This document shows positions 8,075 through 20,477 of a DNA stretch of 64,000 nucleotides, piece by piece (position 1 is the first letter of the stretch; each line of letters opens with the position of its first letter). Under the pieces are notes generated by a model. It was given only the letters and a program-made list of their open reading frames with translations, was not told the DNA's origin and did not search any database. A program made the translations under genes and the position numbers. This DNA is from Unio delphinus (lineage: Eukaryota > Mollusca > Bivalvia > Unionida > Unionidae): contig JAQISU010000003.1 of NCBI GenBank assembly GCA_029339505.1, forward strand, positions 20,591,001 through 20,655,000, in the 5' to 3' direction.

Positions 8075-8890
8075 TGTTACGTGCTTAGGCTCGATTAAGC
8101 AGCAACACAGAAAGAGTGAAAACTAACAAGCTTGTATAACTTGAACAATGAATTTATTAAGTACAAATCTTGTATAACATAAATAAACTTACTGTTTTAG
8201 AGAATCAAAAACCAACATTAATCCAATATAGAATTCACAAAAAATAATCCACTAATGGAATTGCAAGAGTCCTGACAAATAAATGTTCTAATAGTTCCAG
8301 GTTCGAATCTTGACGATGTAATCCAAAATGGCTGACAATGTCACGTGATGCAGTTCTTATTTTATAATCATCCAAATGAAATTATGAACACAGGTTCTTT
8401 TCCAAATAATTCCTCTTGCTTCAATGAATTGACGCAATGTCCAGAACAAGGTAATTAAAATTAACACTCAAACATGAAAACACAACTATTAACTTTAAAA
8501 GCCCAGATTCTATGGAATCTCTCTCCCAGTACAATGATTTAAATACCCGTTTTCTAATGTAAACAAGGGATCACATGATTTTCTGGAAAGTCAAAGAAAG
8601 AAACTACCTTCATCAAGTCACGTAATAATAAAATGATCCAGAAAAACAGCCACTAATTACTATAAATAAAAAGATATTTTTGGATCTAGCCAATCATTTC
8701 CAATGCTTGTTTACATTCTCAAAAGAAGGGTCAGAAATGAGATCAACAAGCCAAGGTCAACCTGTGTTTACAGCTAGAGTCTAGGTCAGCCTGAACTTTC
8801 CAGAATAATTTCCCAATTAATGAATATTAAACCCTAAATGACAAATTTGGATTTGACTAAATAAATAATTTAAATCCAATAGCCGTAACA
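8075..8890 (-). mobile_element. Candidate solo LTR or LTR-like element
   Basis: An 816-base block starts TGTTACG and ends CGTAACA, the short inverted TG...CA ends of LTRs. Read on the minus strand, an AATAAA lies about 85 bases before the end, in the position of an LTR polyadenylation signal. Its composition is smoother than the flanks. Against this, the bases beside the ends (GCAAT and CAGTA) are not a target duplication, and no second LTR or coding part is present. Confidence 0.35.
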
Positions 8891-9029
8891 CAGTAAATAT
8901 GGCTGACAGTGTTACCTGGTACTGACAAGCTTTCAGTTTGTGTGCACACAAACACTTACATATGCAGCATGCTAGTACCAATCAAGCTGAAAATAAAATC
9001 CCCGAAAAATGTTGAAGACATACATAATG

Positions 9030-9755
9030 CAGCAACTGAACAATGGCAAAGTACACAAGATATGTTCCAAAATGACCATTTAACTGAACACTGGCAAAGT
9101 ACACAAGATATGCTCCGAAATGACCATTTAACTGTACACTGGCAAAGTACACAAAATATGCTCCAAAATGACCATTCAACTGAACACTGGCAAAGTACAC
9201 AAGATAAGCTCCAAAACGACCATTTAACTGAACACTGGCAAAGTACACAAGATATGCTCTATAATGACCATTTAACTGAAGACTGGCAAAATACACAAGA
9301 TAAACTCCAAAACGACCATTTAACTGAAGACTGGCAAAGTACACAAGATAAACTCCAAAACGACCATTTAACTGAAGACTGGCAAAGTACACAAGATAAA
9401 CTCCAAAACGACCATTTAACTGAAGACTGGCAAAGTACACAAGATAAGCTCCAAAATGACCATTCAACTGAACACTGGCAAAGTACACATGATAAGCTCC
9501 AAAATGACCATTCAACTGAACACTGGCAAAGTACACATGATAAGCTCCAAAACGACCATTTAACTGAAGACTGGCAAAGTACACATGATAAGCTCCAAAA
9601 CAATCATTTAACTGAAGACTGGCAAAGTACACAAGATAAACTCCAAAACGACCATTTAACTGAAGACTGGCAAAGTACACAAGATAAGCTCCACAACAAC
9701 CATTTAACTGAACACTGGCAAAGTACACAAGATATGCTCCAAAACAACTATTTTT
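9030..9755. repeat. 48-bp minisatellite, 15 copies, with incidental open frames
   Basis: Fifteen copies of a 48-base unit, including ACTGGCAAAGTACACAAGAT and CTCCAAAATGACCATTTAACT-like parts. Because 48 is divisible by 3, any frame free of stops in one unit stays open across the array: one plus-strand frame (8909-9874, 321 codons) and two minus-strand frames. Differences between units are mostly amino-acid-changing in the plus frame (for example D/H, M/K, L/S), which argues against selection on a protein. Confidence 0.9.
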
Positions 9756-9874
9756 TTATCTACATTTACATGGCTTACCAGTCTCTGTCTCATCATGTAT
9801 GCATTTGGTCAAATATTGATGAAAATGTATACATGCTCCATACCACAAATTCCTGTTTACCTATAGCTCTCTAA

Positions 9875-10845
9875 TGATCTATATAGAGGTGTAATGGACA
9901 AAACAGTCCACTCCTAACAGTTACAGTGGATAAGGGATTATGACCTAAACTTGATATGCACAAGTCTCATTCGACAATTACCCATGCCAATTAAGGTTTG
10001 CATAGGCATATAGTTTTTGTAGTGAAGTGGAAAAAAAAATGCCAAAAATAAATCAAATCTTTTTCAATTAATTTACACGTGACACATGCTTCCCCTTTAT
10101 TATGGACCCATCATTTTCTTTTCCCGGGATGGAGTATTTAATGTAGTGGAAGGGGGACTGAGACTTTTTGAGAAAAATTAGAAGCATGTCTGGCTATCAA
10201 ATAGCTTTTATAAAAAAAATCTTCCTGCATAATATTTTGTTTGATTCATGCTTTTAATCCATTTTTGAAACATAATTCAGTTGCAATATAAGCCACCAAC
10301 TTTAAAAATAGCAAACAAATGTGAAAGTGAACTTTTGAATTTCCTAAAGAAATGATCAAAAGTGATGGCTTACTTTGGGTTCCAAACAGATGAATAAAGA
10401 CAATGTAAACCTGACAAAAGTGATTTGAAAGTTGTGCAGAAAAAGTACTCTTCAGTGGTTAGTAAAAGACGTGTACACTCGATCTCGAATGAAAGTGTTT
10501 TTGTTTTGATTTTATGATCTTTTCTTGGAGATTCTTGCCATCTTATTTATAAAACAACATAATACATATGTATGTAGATAAATCAATATTATTTTGTATT
10601 TTAATATAGGCCTAAAGGATATGTTACGTTTAACAGCAATTTTAACTGTTATGCATTTTTGGTACACAAATATTATGTATGGAAAGATTTAATAGTAAAA
10701 TCCGATCCTCAGAGATGCATAATTATTTTTCACAGAAGAATTTTTGATGTGCTTTAAAATATTGAAAGAACTCATTCACCATCAAGTCAGTGAAGCTTGC
10801 GTAACCAACCGAAGATGTCATTATCATACTCGAAATTTACAAGTT
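9875..10845. other. Intronic sequence without recognised feature
   Basis: AT-rich with no supported gene or repeat family. Confidence 0.5.
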
Positions 10846-10849
10846 CTTA

Positions 10850-11700
10850 TCACTAAATCATCTGAATTTGATAATTTATAAAAAACTAATTGCTGTCTAC
10901 ATCAACATTAGAGCCATTACATAAGTTATTGTAAATCGTCTGAATTTGATAATTTATAAAAACTAACTGCTGACTTCATCTATATAGAGCCTTTATTTAA
11001 GTTATTGTAAATCATCTGAATTTGATAATTTATAAAAAAACTAATTGCTGACTACATAAATGTCAGAGCCTTTACTTAAGTTATTGTAAATCATCTGAAT
11101 TTGATAATTTATAAAAACAAATTGCTGACTACATCAATGTCAGAGCCTTTACTTAAGTTATTGTAAATCTTCTGAATTTGATAATTTATAAAAAAAACTA
11201 ATTGCTGTCTACATCAACATTAGAGCCATTACATAAGTTATTGTAAATCATCTGAATTTGATAATTTATAAAAACTAATTGCTGACTACATCAATGTCAG
11301 AGCATTTACTTAAGTTATTGTAAATCATCTGAATTTGATAATTTATAAAAACTAACTGCTGACTTCATCTATATAGAGCCTTTACTTAAGTTATTGTAAA
11401 TCATCTGAATTTGATAATTTATAAAAACTAATTGCTGACTACATCAATGTCAGAGCCTTTACTTAAGTTATTGTAAATCATCTGAATTTGATAATTTATA
11501 AAAACTACTTGCTGACTACATCAATGTCAGAGCCTTTACTTAAGTTATTGTAAATCATCTGAATTTGATAATTTATAAAAACTACTTGCTGACTACATCA
11601 ATGTCAGAGCCTTTACTTAAGTTATTGTAAATCATCTGAATTTGATAATTTATAAAAACTACTTGCTGACTACATCAATGTCAGAGCCTTTACTAAAGTT
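10850..11700. repeat. Minisatellite, ~77-bp unit, about 11 copies
   Basis: Each unit contains ATCTGAATTTGATAATTTAT, then AAAAACTAATTGCTGACTAC, ATCAATGTCAGAGCC and TTTACTTAAGTTATTGTAA. Two sub-families are mixed: one with CATCAATGTCAGAGCC and one with CATCTATATAGAGCC. The last three to four copies are nearly identical. Confidence 0.9.
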
Positions 11701-12630
11701 ATGGAAGCTTTCATAGTCAAGATTCTAATCGTGAAAACTCTAGTAAGTACTGAATGAAGTTGCTGAATCCATTTTGGAGAGTGGAGAATATGACCCAGTT
11801 GGATTTTTGTAATGTTCTCACAAATTGTCAAGGAATTGTTGATTTTGTAATTTATGTGCAATGTTGATGCACAGATGATTAAATATGTAAGGCATATTCA
11901 GATTTGGTGATGTCATAAAAATTCACCCATTAATACATTTTGATTAAAGTATCTGTTAGAGGACATTGTTTGCATTTTGTCCAGTTATGCAATAAGAATT
12001 CTGTTTGATAATTTTGTTTAATGTAAGTAGACAGTCAGATTTGTTTGGTTTCTTTGAAAACGGGTAACAAAGCTGTATTATTTTTATTTGTAATTTTGTT
12101 TTTAAAATGACATTCTAGATTTGTTAACCTTGCCTCGATATTAATTTGTAAAATCGTTCACTTTGGTATTGATATGCATGTTTATCTTTTATTCCTTCCA
12201 TCCATCCAAAAAAACCTAAATTGACCTCAGCATTTAACTTTTTGCTTTTTTTATGTCAAGACATTTCATCCCACTTTTAGATGGAATAAAGGTTCATTAT
12301 GCATGTATCTTTAGCTAAAGAAATGCACTCATGGGCTTGGCACACAGTTTTTTCGTTTTTTTACAAGTATCTTAATACTTTCAATTCCAATGCAGTAATT
12401 TATAATATTAATTTATTAATGGAAAAATTAAAAAAAACCACATTAACCAATATCATGTTGTAACAAAAAATACTACATATTTATTAGACATCTCTAACCA
12501 TTCCATTCTCATTATGATAGCATTATTATTAAGGTTTGTTTGAATGAAATAATGATATTCAAATAAACATAGATGCATTGTCATTCACCAGTATTTCACA
12601 CTCTGAAATTAAGTTTTACTTTTTGTCCAG
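11701..12630. other. Intronic sequence up to the exon B acceptor
   Basis: AT-rich and featureless apart from the acceptor at its right end (TTTTTGTCCAG, 12620-12630). Confidence 0.5.
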
Positions 12631-13417
12631 GCAAGAAAAGCAAATGAGTACTGACAATCAGGAGGCAGCAGAAACAATTAATAATCGTTTACGCAAAATG
12701 GATAAGAAAATGTCAGAGATTGATAGGTATTGGACAGAAATGGAGCAAACTGGACAACCACCCTCTGTTCAGCCAAAAATACAGCATTCTTTTCAACCTC
12801 CTTCTCCTCAAAAGAGTTCCACTTTACCCAGAAGGACTCAATCTCAGTCCCAAACCCATAAGACTAGTGTCCCCCAATCCCAATCTCTACCCAATAAAGG
12901 ACAAAGTCAGACCTTGCCAAGTCACAGAAGCCATTCCAAACCAGATTCGTCACGCAGAAGGCAACCGATTCCTAGAGCATCCAGAAGATGGACGTCTGAG
13001 GTCAGTCAGGTACCACTAGGGTCACAAGTTGACTCAAGTCATCCTAGGTCATCAGGCTCAAGGCCATATCATAGTCATCATCCTTCATTGGTTGGTATGG
13101 AACCTCCAGTTCAGCCAAGGTCATTTGAAGGTCATCAGTCACAACCATACATGTCATATCCTTCTGAAGTTGATTCAGTAAGAACACGGGTTATACAACC
13201 TACTTTTGCTAGCTCACATGACTTGGATATAGGTCCACAGTATGAGAATGTGCCAATCTCTCATGAAGATTTAGATGATGTTGATAATACACTTGATGTG
13301 CGTAAAGAAACTCCCGAGATGATGCAGGTACAAGTAGAGCTAGGCCAGGTTCTGCAGAATCGACGAACTGGTCAGAGAGAGACATGGAAAGAGCAGCTTC
13401 TTCATGAAATGGAACAG
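12631..13417 (+). CDS. Large internal exon B of an unrecognised host gene (coiled-coil, then Pro/Ser/Gln-rich)
   Basis: A 787-base open segment between acceptor TTTTTGTCCAG (12630) and donor ACAG|GTATGT (13418). Its first G completes the codon left by exon A; the exon then gives 262 whole codons and ends in phase 0. The first 45 or so residues are charged and helical (QEKQMSTDNQEAAE, then RKMDKKMSEIDRYW). Residues of about 55-215 are low-complexity, rich in Ser, Pro, Gln and His with basic SRRR clusters. The last 60 return to an acidic helical composition ending ETWKEQLLHEMEQ. This pattern suits a scaffold or cytoskeletal linker, but I do not recognise the family. The 3' exons were not found with confidence. 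Confidence 0.75.
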
Positions 13418-13584
13418 GTATGTTAAACATTTGTTCATATAAAAATTTTGTCACTGATAATCATACAAATAGCTTATTCCCTCTGGGAGCAAAGTTTGGG
13501 GCAAATTTATTTGACATAGTTGTATTGTTTGTCTTCATGTGATTATTGCTCGACTTTGCTTATGTCATTAAATGCTCATCTTAA

Positions 13585-14583
13585 ATGACTATTCATTGTT
13601 GTTATGGATGACTTCATTATGACCATTCATTGTTGTTTTGGATGACTTCATTATGACTGTTCATTGTTGTTATGGATGACTTCATTATGACCATTCATTG
13701 TTGTTTTGGATGACTTCATTGTGACCATTCATTGTTGTTAGGGATTGACTTCATTATGACCATTCATTGTTGTTATGTATTGACTTCATTATGACTTTAA
13801 TTGTTGTTATGGATGACTTTATTATGACCATTCATTGTTGTTTTGGATGACTTCATTATCTTGATGACCATTCATTGTTTTTAGGGATTGACTTCATTAT
13901 GACTTTAATTGTTGTTGTGGATGACTTCGTTATGACCATTCATTGTTGTTTTGGATGACTTCATTGTGACCATTAATATTTGTTATGGATTGACTTCATT
14001 ATGACTTTAATTGTTCTTTTGGATGACTTCATTGTGACCATTCATTGTTGTTTTGGATGACTTCATTGTGACCATTCATTGTTGTTTTTGATGACTTTAT
14101 TATGACCATTCATTGTTGTTTTGGATGACTTCATTATCTTGGTGACCATTCTTTGTTATTTTGTATTGACTTCATTATGACCATTCATATTTGTTTTGGA
14201 TGACTTCATTGTGACCATTCATTGTTGTTTTGGATGACTTCATTGTGACCATTCATTGTTGTTTTGGATGACTTCATTGTGACCATTCATTGTTGTTTTG
14301 GATGACTTTATTATGACCATTCATTGTTGTTTTGGATGACTTCATTATCTTGGTGACCATTCATTGTTGTTTTGTATTGACTTCATTATGACTTTAATTG
14401 TTGTTATGTATGACTTCATTATGACCATTCATTGTTGTTTTGGATGACTTCATTGTGACCATTCATTGTTGTTATGGATTGACTTTATTATGACCATTCA
14501 TTGTTGTTTTGGATGACTTCATTATCTTGGTGACCATTCATTGTTGTTATGGATTGACTTCATTATGATTATTCATTGTTGTT
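13585..14583. repeat. Minisatellite, ~34-bp unit, about 28 copies
   Basis: Units combine GACTTCATTATGACC and ATTCATTGTTGTTTTGGAT. Some copies carry an insert (ATTATCTTGGTGACC) that recurs at intervals and so defines a longer secondary period. Confidence 0.9.
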
Positions 14584-14975
14584 GTACTCACTACATTAGT
14601 TTAAGACTTTTGTACTCACTACATTAGTTTAAGACATTCATACACACTACATTATTTTAAGACTTGTGTACTCACAAAACTTGACTTCATTATGACCATT
14701 CTTAGGTTGTTAAAAGCTGTGTACTCACTATATTAGTTCAAGACTTGTGTACTCACTACATTAATTTAAGACTTGTGTACTCACTACATTAGTTTAAGAC
14801 TTTTGTGCTCACTACATTAGTTTAAGACTTTTGTGCTCACTACATTAGTTTAAGACATTCATACTCACTACATTAGTTTAAGACTTTTGTGCTCACTACA
14901 TTAGTGTAAGACTTGTGTACCACTACATTAGTTTAAGACATTCATACTCACTACATTAGCTTAAGACGTTTGTAC
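14584..14975. repeat. Minisatellite, ~28-bp unit, about 13 copies
   Basis: Units of the form GTACTCACTACATTAGTTTA plus AGACTTTT. The array abuts the previous one, and a single 34-bp-type unit (GACTTCATTATGACCATTC) is embedded at about 14682-14701. Confidence 0.88.
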
Positions 14976-15650
14976 CAAGGACATCTTTTGAGGCTTTTGT
15001 ACTTGGAACATTAGTTTTAAAGATTCTTTTGTCACATAACATTACAGATCTTCCATTTATTCCATATCATGATGCTAAGATGTGTAATTCAAAAGCACAG
15101 CATAATATGACATAATGCTAATTAATGTGAGTGTTACAAAATTCATACATCAAGACTTTGTCTCTTAAGACCAATGCTCTTCTATAACACTATTCCTTCA
15201 AGCCAAGTTTGTTTCCTTTTTGGTCAGTAACATATGATGGTATTAATTTTTGGGTGATACATTAATAAAACATAGTGTATTTAGAAGACAAAAGATATAA
15301 AAAAGAATCATACATTTTGTTTAGGTTTTTTCCTTCAGTTTATAGCTAAGCTGTACTTCTGAGCAGTGTTTATTTTCATGCATTGTGAACATGATGACTG
15401 TGAATCTATAAAATATAGAATGCCCAGCTACTGGTTGGCACACATTGCAGAACACAAATTGAAGGCTTTCTAATCATGATGAGTTCATTCACTTAGAAAT
15501 TCTTCACTACATTACTCATCAGATGGGATGTATCACTGTTAATGTCTGATGTACTATTTTATCTAATACCCTCAACTTGCCAAATTGAATTTAACACAGG
15601 CTGGAGAGAATTTAACACACAGGCTGAATAAATCCACTATATTTTTGTTT
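14976..15650. other. Host sequence between arrays
   Basis: No gene supported. A strong acceptor-like signal at 15327-15338 precedes only eight codons before a stop. The 25 bases at 15562-15586 reappear inside the next array. Confidence 0.5.
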
Positions 15651-15654
15651 TTTA

Positions 15655-17800
15655 AGGACATGAATAGTTTATGTATCTAGTGTATTGCTTATCAGGACAT
15701 GCATAGGTCATGTGTCTAGTGTATTGTTTTTTAAGGACATGCATAGTTTATGTGTCTACTGTATTGTTTATAAGGACATGAATAGTTTATGTGTCTAGTG
15801 TATTGTTTATAAGGACATGAATAGTTTATGTGTCTAGTGTGTTGTGTTTTAAGGACATGCATAGTTTATGTGTCTAGTGTATTGTTTATAAGGACATGCA
15901 TAGTTTGTGTGTTTACTGTATTGTTTATAAGGGCATGCTTAGTTTATGTGTCTAGTGTATTGTTTACAAGGACATGCATAGTTTATGTGTCTAGTGTATT
16001 GTTTATAAGGACATGCATAGTTTATGTCTATGGTATTGTTTATAAGGACATGCATAGTTTATGTGTCTAGTGTATTGTTTATAAGGACATGCATAGTTTA
16101 TGTCTACGGTATTGTTTATAAGGACATGCATAGTTCATGTGTCTAGTGTACTGTTTTTAAGGTCATGCATAGTTAATGTGTCTAGTGTATTGTTTATAAG
16201 GACAAGCATAGTTTATGTGTCTAGTGTATTGTTTTTAAGGACATGCATAGTTTATGTGTCTAGTGTATTGTTTTTAAGGACATGCATAGTTTTTCTGTCT
16301 TGTGTAGTTTTTTAAAGACATGCATAGTTAATGTGTCTAGTGTATTGTTTATAAGGACATGCATAGTTTATGTGTCTAGTGTTTTGTTTATAAGGACATG
16401 CATAGTTTATGTGTCTAGTGTATTGTTTATAAGGACATGCCTAGTTTATGTGTCTAGTGTATTGTTTATAAGGACATGCATAGTTTATGTGTCTAGTGTA
16501 TTGTTTATAAGGACATGCATAGTTTGTGTCTAGTGTATTGTGTTTTAAAGACATGCATAGTTTATGTGTCTAGTGTATTGTTTATAAGGACATGCATAGT
16601 TTATGTGTCTAGTGTATTGTTTATAAGGACATGCCTAGTTTATATGTTTAGTGTATTGTTTTTTAAGGACATGCATAGTTTATGTGTTTACTGTATTGTT
16701 TATAAGGACATGCATAGTTTATGTCTCTAGTATATTGTTTATAAGGACATGCATAGTTTATGTGTCTACTGTATTGTTTATAAGGACATGCATAATTTTT
16801 CTGTCTAGTGTAGTTTTTTAAGGACATGCATAGTTTATGTGTCTAGTGTATTGTTTATAAGGTCATGCATAGTTTATGTGTCTAGTGTATTGTTTATAAG
16901 GACATGCATAGTTAATGTGTCCAGTGTATTGTTTATCAGGACATGCATAGATTATGTGTCTAGTGTATTGTGTTTTAAGGACATGCATAGTTTTTCTGTC
17001 TGGTGTAGTTTTTTAAGGACATGCATAGTTAATGTGTCTAGTGTATTGTTTATAAGGACATGCATAGTTTATGTGTCTAGTGTATTGTTTATATGGACAA
17101 GCTTAGTTTATGTGTCTAGTGTATTGTTTAGAAGGACATGCATAGTTAATGTGTCTAGTGTATTGTATATAAGGACATGCATAGTTTATGTGTCTAGTGT
17201 ATTGTGTTTTAAGGACATGCATAGTTTATGTGTCTAGTTTATTGTTTATAAGGACATGCATAGTTTATGTGTCTAGTGTATTGTTGATAAGGATATGCAT
17301 AGTTTGTGTCTAGTGTATTGTTTATAAGGACATGCATATAGTTCATGTGTCTAGTGTATTGTTTATAAGGACATGCATAGTTTGTGTCTAGTGTATTGTT
17401 TATAAGGACATGCATAGTTTATGTCTACTGTATTGTTTATAAGGACATGCATAATTCATGTGTCTAGTGTATTGTTTATCAGCACATACATAGTTTATGT
17501 GTCTAGTGTATTGTTTATATGGACATGCATAGTTTATGTGGCTAGTTTATTGTTTACAAGGACATGCATAGGTTATGTGTCTAATACCCTCAACTTGCCA
17601 AATTCTAGTGTATTGTGTTTTAAGGACATGCATAGTTCATGTGTTTATTGTATTGTTTATTAAGGACATGCATAGTTTGTGTCTAGTGTATTGTGTTTTA
17701 AGGACATGCATAGTTTATGTGTCTAGTCTATTGTTTATAAGGACATGCATAGTTTATGTGTCTAGTGTATTGTTTATAAGGTCATGCATAGTTCATGTTT
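15655..17800. repeat. Minisatellite, ~39-bp unit, more than 50 copies
   Basis: Units of the form GGACATGCATAGTTTATGTG plus TCTAGTGTATTGTTTATAA. With 39 = 13 codons, short open frames appear repeatedly, for example 16839-17237, but each is broken by 1- or 2-base length changes. A foreign segment of about 25 bases at 17580-17604 interrupts the array. Confidence 0.92.
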
Positions 17801-18450
17801 CTTGTATATGGGTTTATGTCATCCAAAACCTAGATCAATGGGTGAGATTGATTCATATTTATTAGATGATCATGCATTTGATCAGCATAATTCTGTTGTG
17901 CATGTTATTGTCAAGATTGTTGATGACTTTGATTATTAGCAGAAGACTGTGCATATTAATTATGATAATATATTTTAAAAGAATGTTTATTAGATTATTG
18001 TGAAAAAGGTAAAGTTTGGGAAATAGTTTAAATAGTTTCATGAATTTTCACTCAGCAAATTATTATGATATGTGATTAAAGATATATGGATGGATGGATT
18101 AAAGGAGGGTAATAACAGTCCCTGCATACTTGATGCATATCTGTTATAGTGAAACCTGTGTATAAAGGACGGTCAAGGGAAATAATGAATTTATCTTTTA
18201 AAGACATATCTTTTATCTTAGGTTTGATTCAAACAATAAAATACTTCTTTCAGATGAGTTTATTTTGAACTTTTTGACACATATGTTACTGGTTTCTAAT
18301 CTTCTGTCTTTCATCACTGAAGTAATGTTTGTTGCAAATTGTTTTCTTCAGATTTAGCATTTTCGGTTTATAGCAGATGAAAAAATAATATTATTAGGGT
18401 TTATAAACTTCTTGAAAGCATTTGGAAATCCTGTAAACTCCTTGAAAGTA
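17801..18450. other. Host sequence without recognised feature
   Basis: AT-rich; no gene or repeat family supported. Confidence 0.5.
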
Positions 18451-18451
18451 T

Positions 18452-18645
18452 TTGCGGTGGCTCAGGGGTTAGTGAGCCAGACTGAAGACCAAAAGGTAGC
18501 AGGTTTGGTCCTACCATTGGACCACCCTGGGTCAGCTAACATGGTGTGCCTTTTGGTAAGGCACTTTACTTAAGTTGCCTTGGCACTACATAGCCTACTT
18601 GTGTTGCTGTGCTATATATCACCAAACGAAACCTTGAACCAGTTT
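18452..18645 (+). mobile_element. tRNA-derived SINE, family 1
   Basis: The left part resembles a tRNA: A-box-like GGTGGCTCAGGGGTTAG near 18456, and B-box-like GGTTTGGTCC near 18504, with a flanking CCTACC/GGACC arrangement. A unique body with CTTTTGGTAAGGCACTTTAC follows. It has no intact cloverleaf, so it is not a tRNA gene. The 3' end is not sharply defined. Confidence 0.6.
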
Positions 18646-19879
18646 CAAATTGAATTAAAATTATGTTACAGTTCTAAAGAACGGGAATTATTTTCAGCAT
18701 ATTTACCCAGCTGGTACAAGTCAACAAACTAGAATGCAGAACCCTATCATAATAAAGGTTGCAGAAATTATTTAATGTTTCATCCAAGACCAAGACCACA
18801 TGCCTCCAACCATACGTTAGCAACTGCATCTCAGGCTGTATGCTCATTTTAAGAAATTCACATCACAAAATGTTTTTATTGGTCATTACTGGTAAATATT
18901 ATCAAGTGTCCAAGCAGTTATCCAAAACACGAATCAAATTTGGGAAAGGCTACAAAACTATCAGTATCAATCAAAATGGAGGAGCTGTCTACTTACTTGT
19001 GTGTCTTTGAAGATATACACATGCTTTTCAGAATCAGAATACTTGCTATGCTTTGATGTAATGTAAAAAGAAATGCCAAACATTTATTTAAGATGACTTC
19101 TTGTAATGGAGAAAAGAAGATTATGGTTCCAGTCCAGTAACATATATTATAGATGTGAACGAATTGAGGGAGGAATTATATATAACAAAATTAAAAGTAA
19201 AAGAATTTTGATTGGAATAAATCAATAAAAAAATTGGTCCTGATTACAATAGCTAGATTTTATTAGTTTTTTTAAAATCAGTTAAATGTAACTTTATTGA
19301 TCTAAAATATGGTTCATATTCAATAGGTGTATGCTATGTAAATGGTATTTACAGGAAGATTTTCATGGTGATTCATCATGAAAAGTTTTTCAGTATATGT
19401 ATATGTCTACTAATGCAGGTTACACTGTAATAATAAAAGGTGGATAAACATAAATGAGAATAAACTTTATGAAGCTGTAATTTGCTTAGGATAGGCTACA
19501 TTCTGTAACTACAGTGAATGGTAGTATGTTGGTTGGTGGTAAAATGTAAATCTGTGGAATTTGCTGCAACCAGCCTGTTATCATGTTTTATATGATTCCT
19601 TTCAATGTGGGAAGGAAAATCCATCAACTGTATGTTTGTTTTGTAGCTTTCTACGCAGTTGCATTACAGTACATTTTGCGTCTGCTTCAGACCTGTCTGT
19701 TATAGATCAGATTTAAAATCCCTGGTTGTGCGTAATAGAAGGCTCACTTGTTTTGCATGAATTTGGCACATTCTTATCTTGTCACTGACTTTATCATGAT
19801 CATGGTGTAAGTTCTGGTTATAAACATGAAATGATTAATATAATTGAAAGGAAAAGGAAAGTTTGGGAACGGGTTGTTT

Positions 19880-20475
19880 GGAGGGCTTTCACGTTTGTAT
19901 AGAATGATGCTGATCCTGCATCAACTATAGCTATTGTTAATAAAGATAGAAAACTTTCAAATAACTCTTTTCAAAAACTGCTAAATAGAACTTGACTAAA
20001 TTTGAAAGATTTAATCCTGGCATAAAAGTATTGCAGATTTATTCAGGTGATCCCATTCTATTGTCGAGTATGGCCACCATTACTAAAAATAGAAAATCTT
20101 AAAACAGCTTCTCACAAAGCCCTCAGCAGAGTTTGACTAAATTTTTCCATAAGATAGAAACAAATTCAAACATCTTGTCAAACACATTTCAGCATAATTT
20201 GACCAAATTCAACAGCATATTTGCAAAGAGTTGTAGCTTACAAGATTATAAATGATGCGGATCAACCATCAAATATGACTATATTAACAGTAGATAGACT
20301 GATGAAAAGCCACTCAATAGGGTTTGATTAAATTTAGAGAAAGCTTCTTCTCAATGTTGTACAAATGAAGCTGATCTGACATCAAAGTTATCTGCCAGTA
20401 CTAAAATGGAAAATTCTTGAAACAACTTTTCAAAAAACAGCTTGAACAAATATGTCAGAAAGCATCCTGACAAAG
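19880..20475. repeat. Degenerate long-unit repeats (~150-200 bp)
   Basis: Loose recurrence of the segments GACTAAATTTGAAAG, AAAATCTTAAAACAGCTTCTC and GATGAAGCTGATC at roughly 150-200 base spacing. The last part, AAATGAAGCTGATCTGACATCAAA, resembles the unit of the minisatellite that follows. Confidence 0.5.
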
Positions 20476-20477
20476 AT

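Noticed and set aside
8909..9874. 321-codon open frame
   Set aside because: Produced by a 48-base tandem repeat with no stop in the unit; amino-acid-changing differences dominate between units and no splice or start support exists.
15339..15362. Terminal exon of the gene with exons A and B
   Set aside because: The acceptor is good and the phase fits, but only seven residues precede a stop. Similar short candidates at 19353 and 22351 cannot be told apart.
15828..17865. Series of Val/Leu/Cys-rich open frames resembling membrane segments
   Set aside because: All lie in the 39-base minisatellite and break wherever a unit loses a base.
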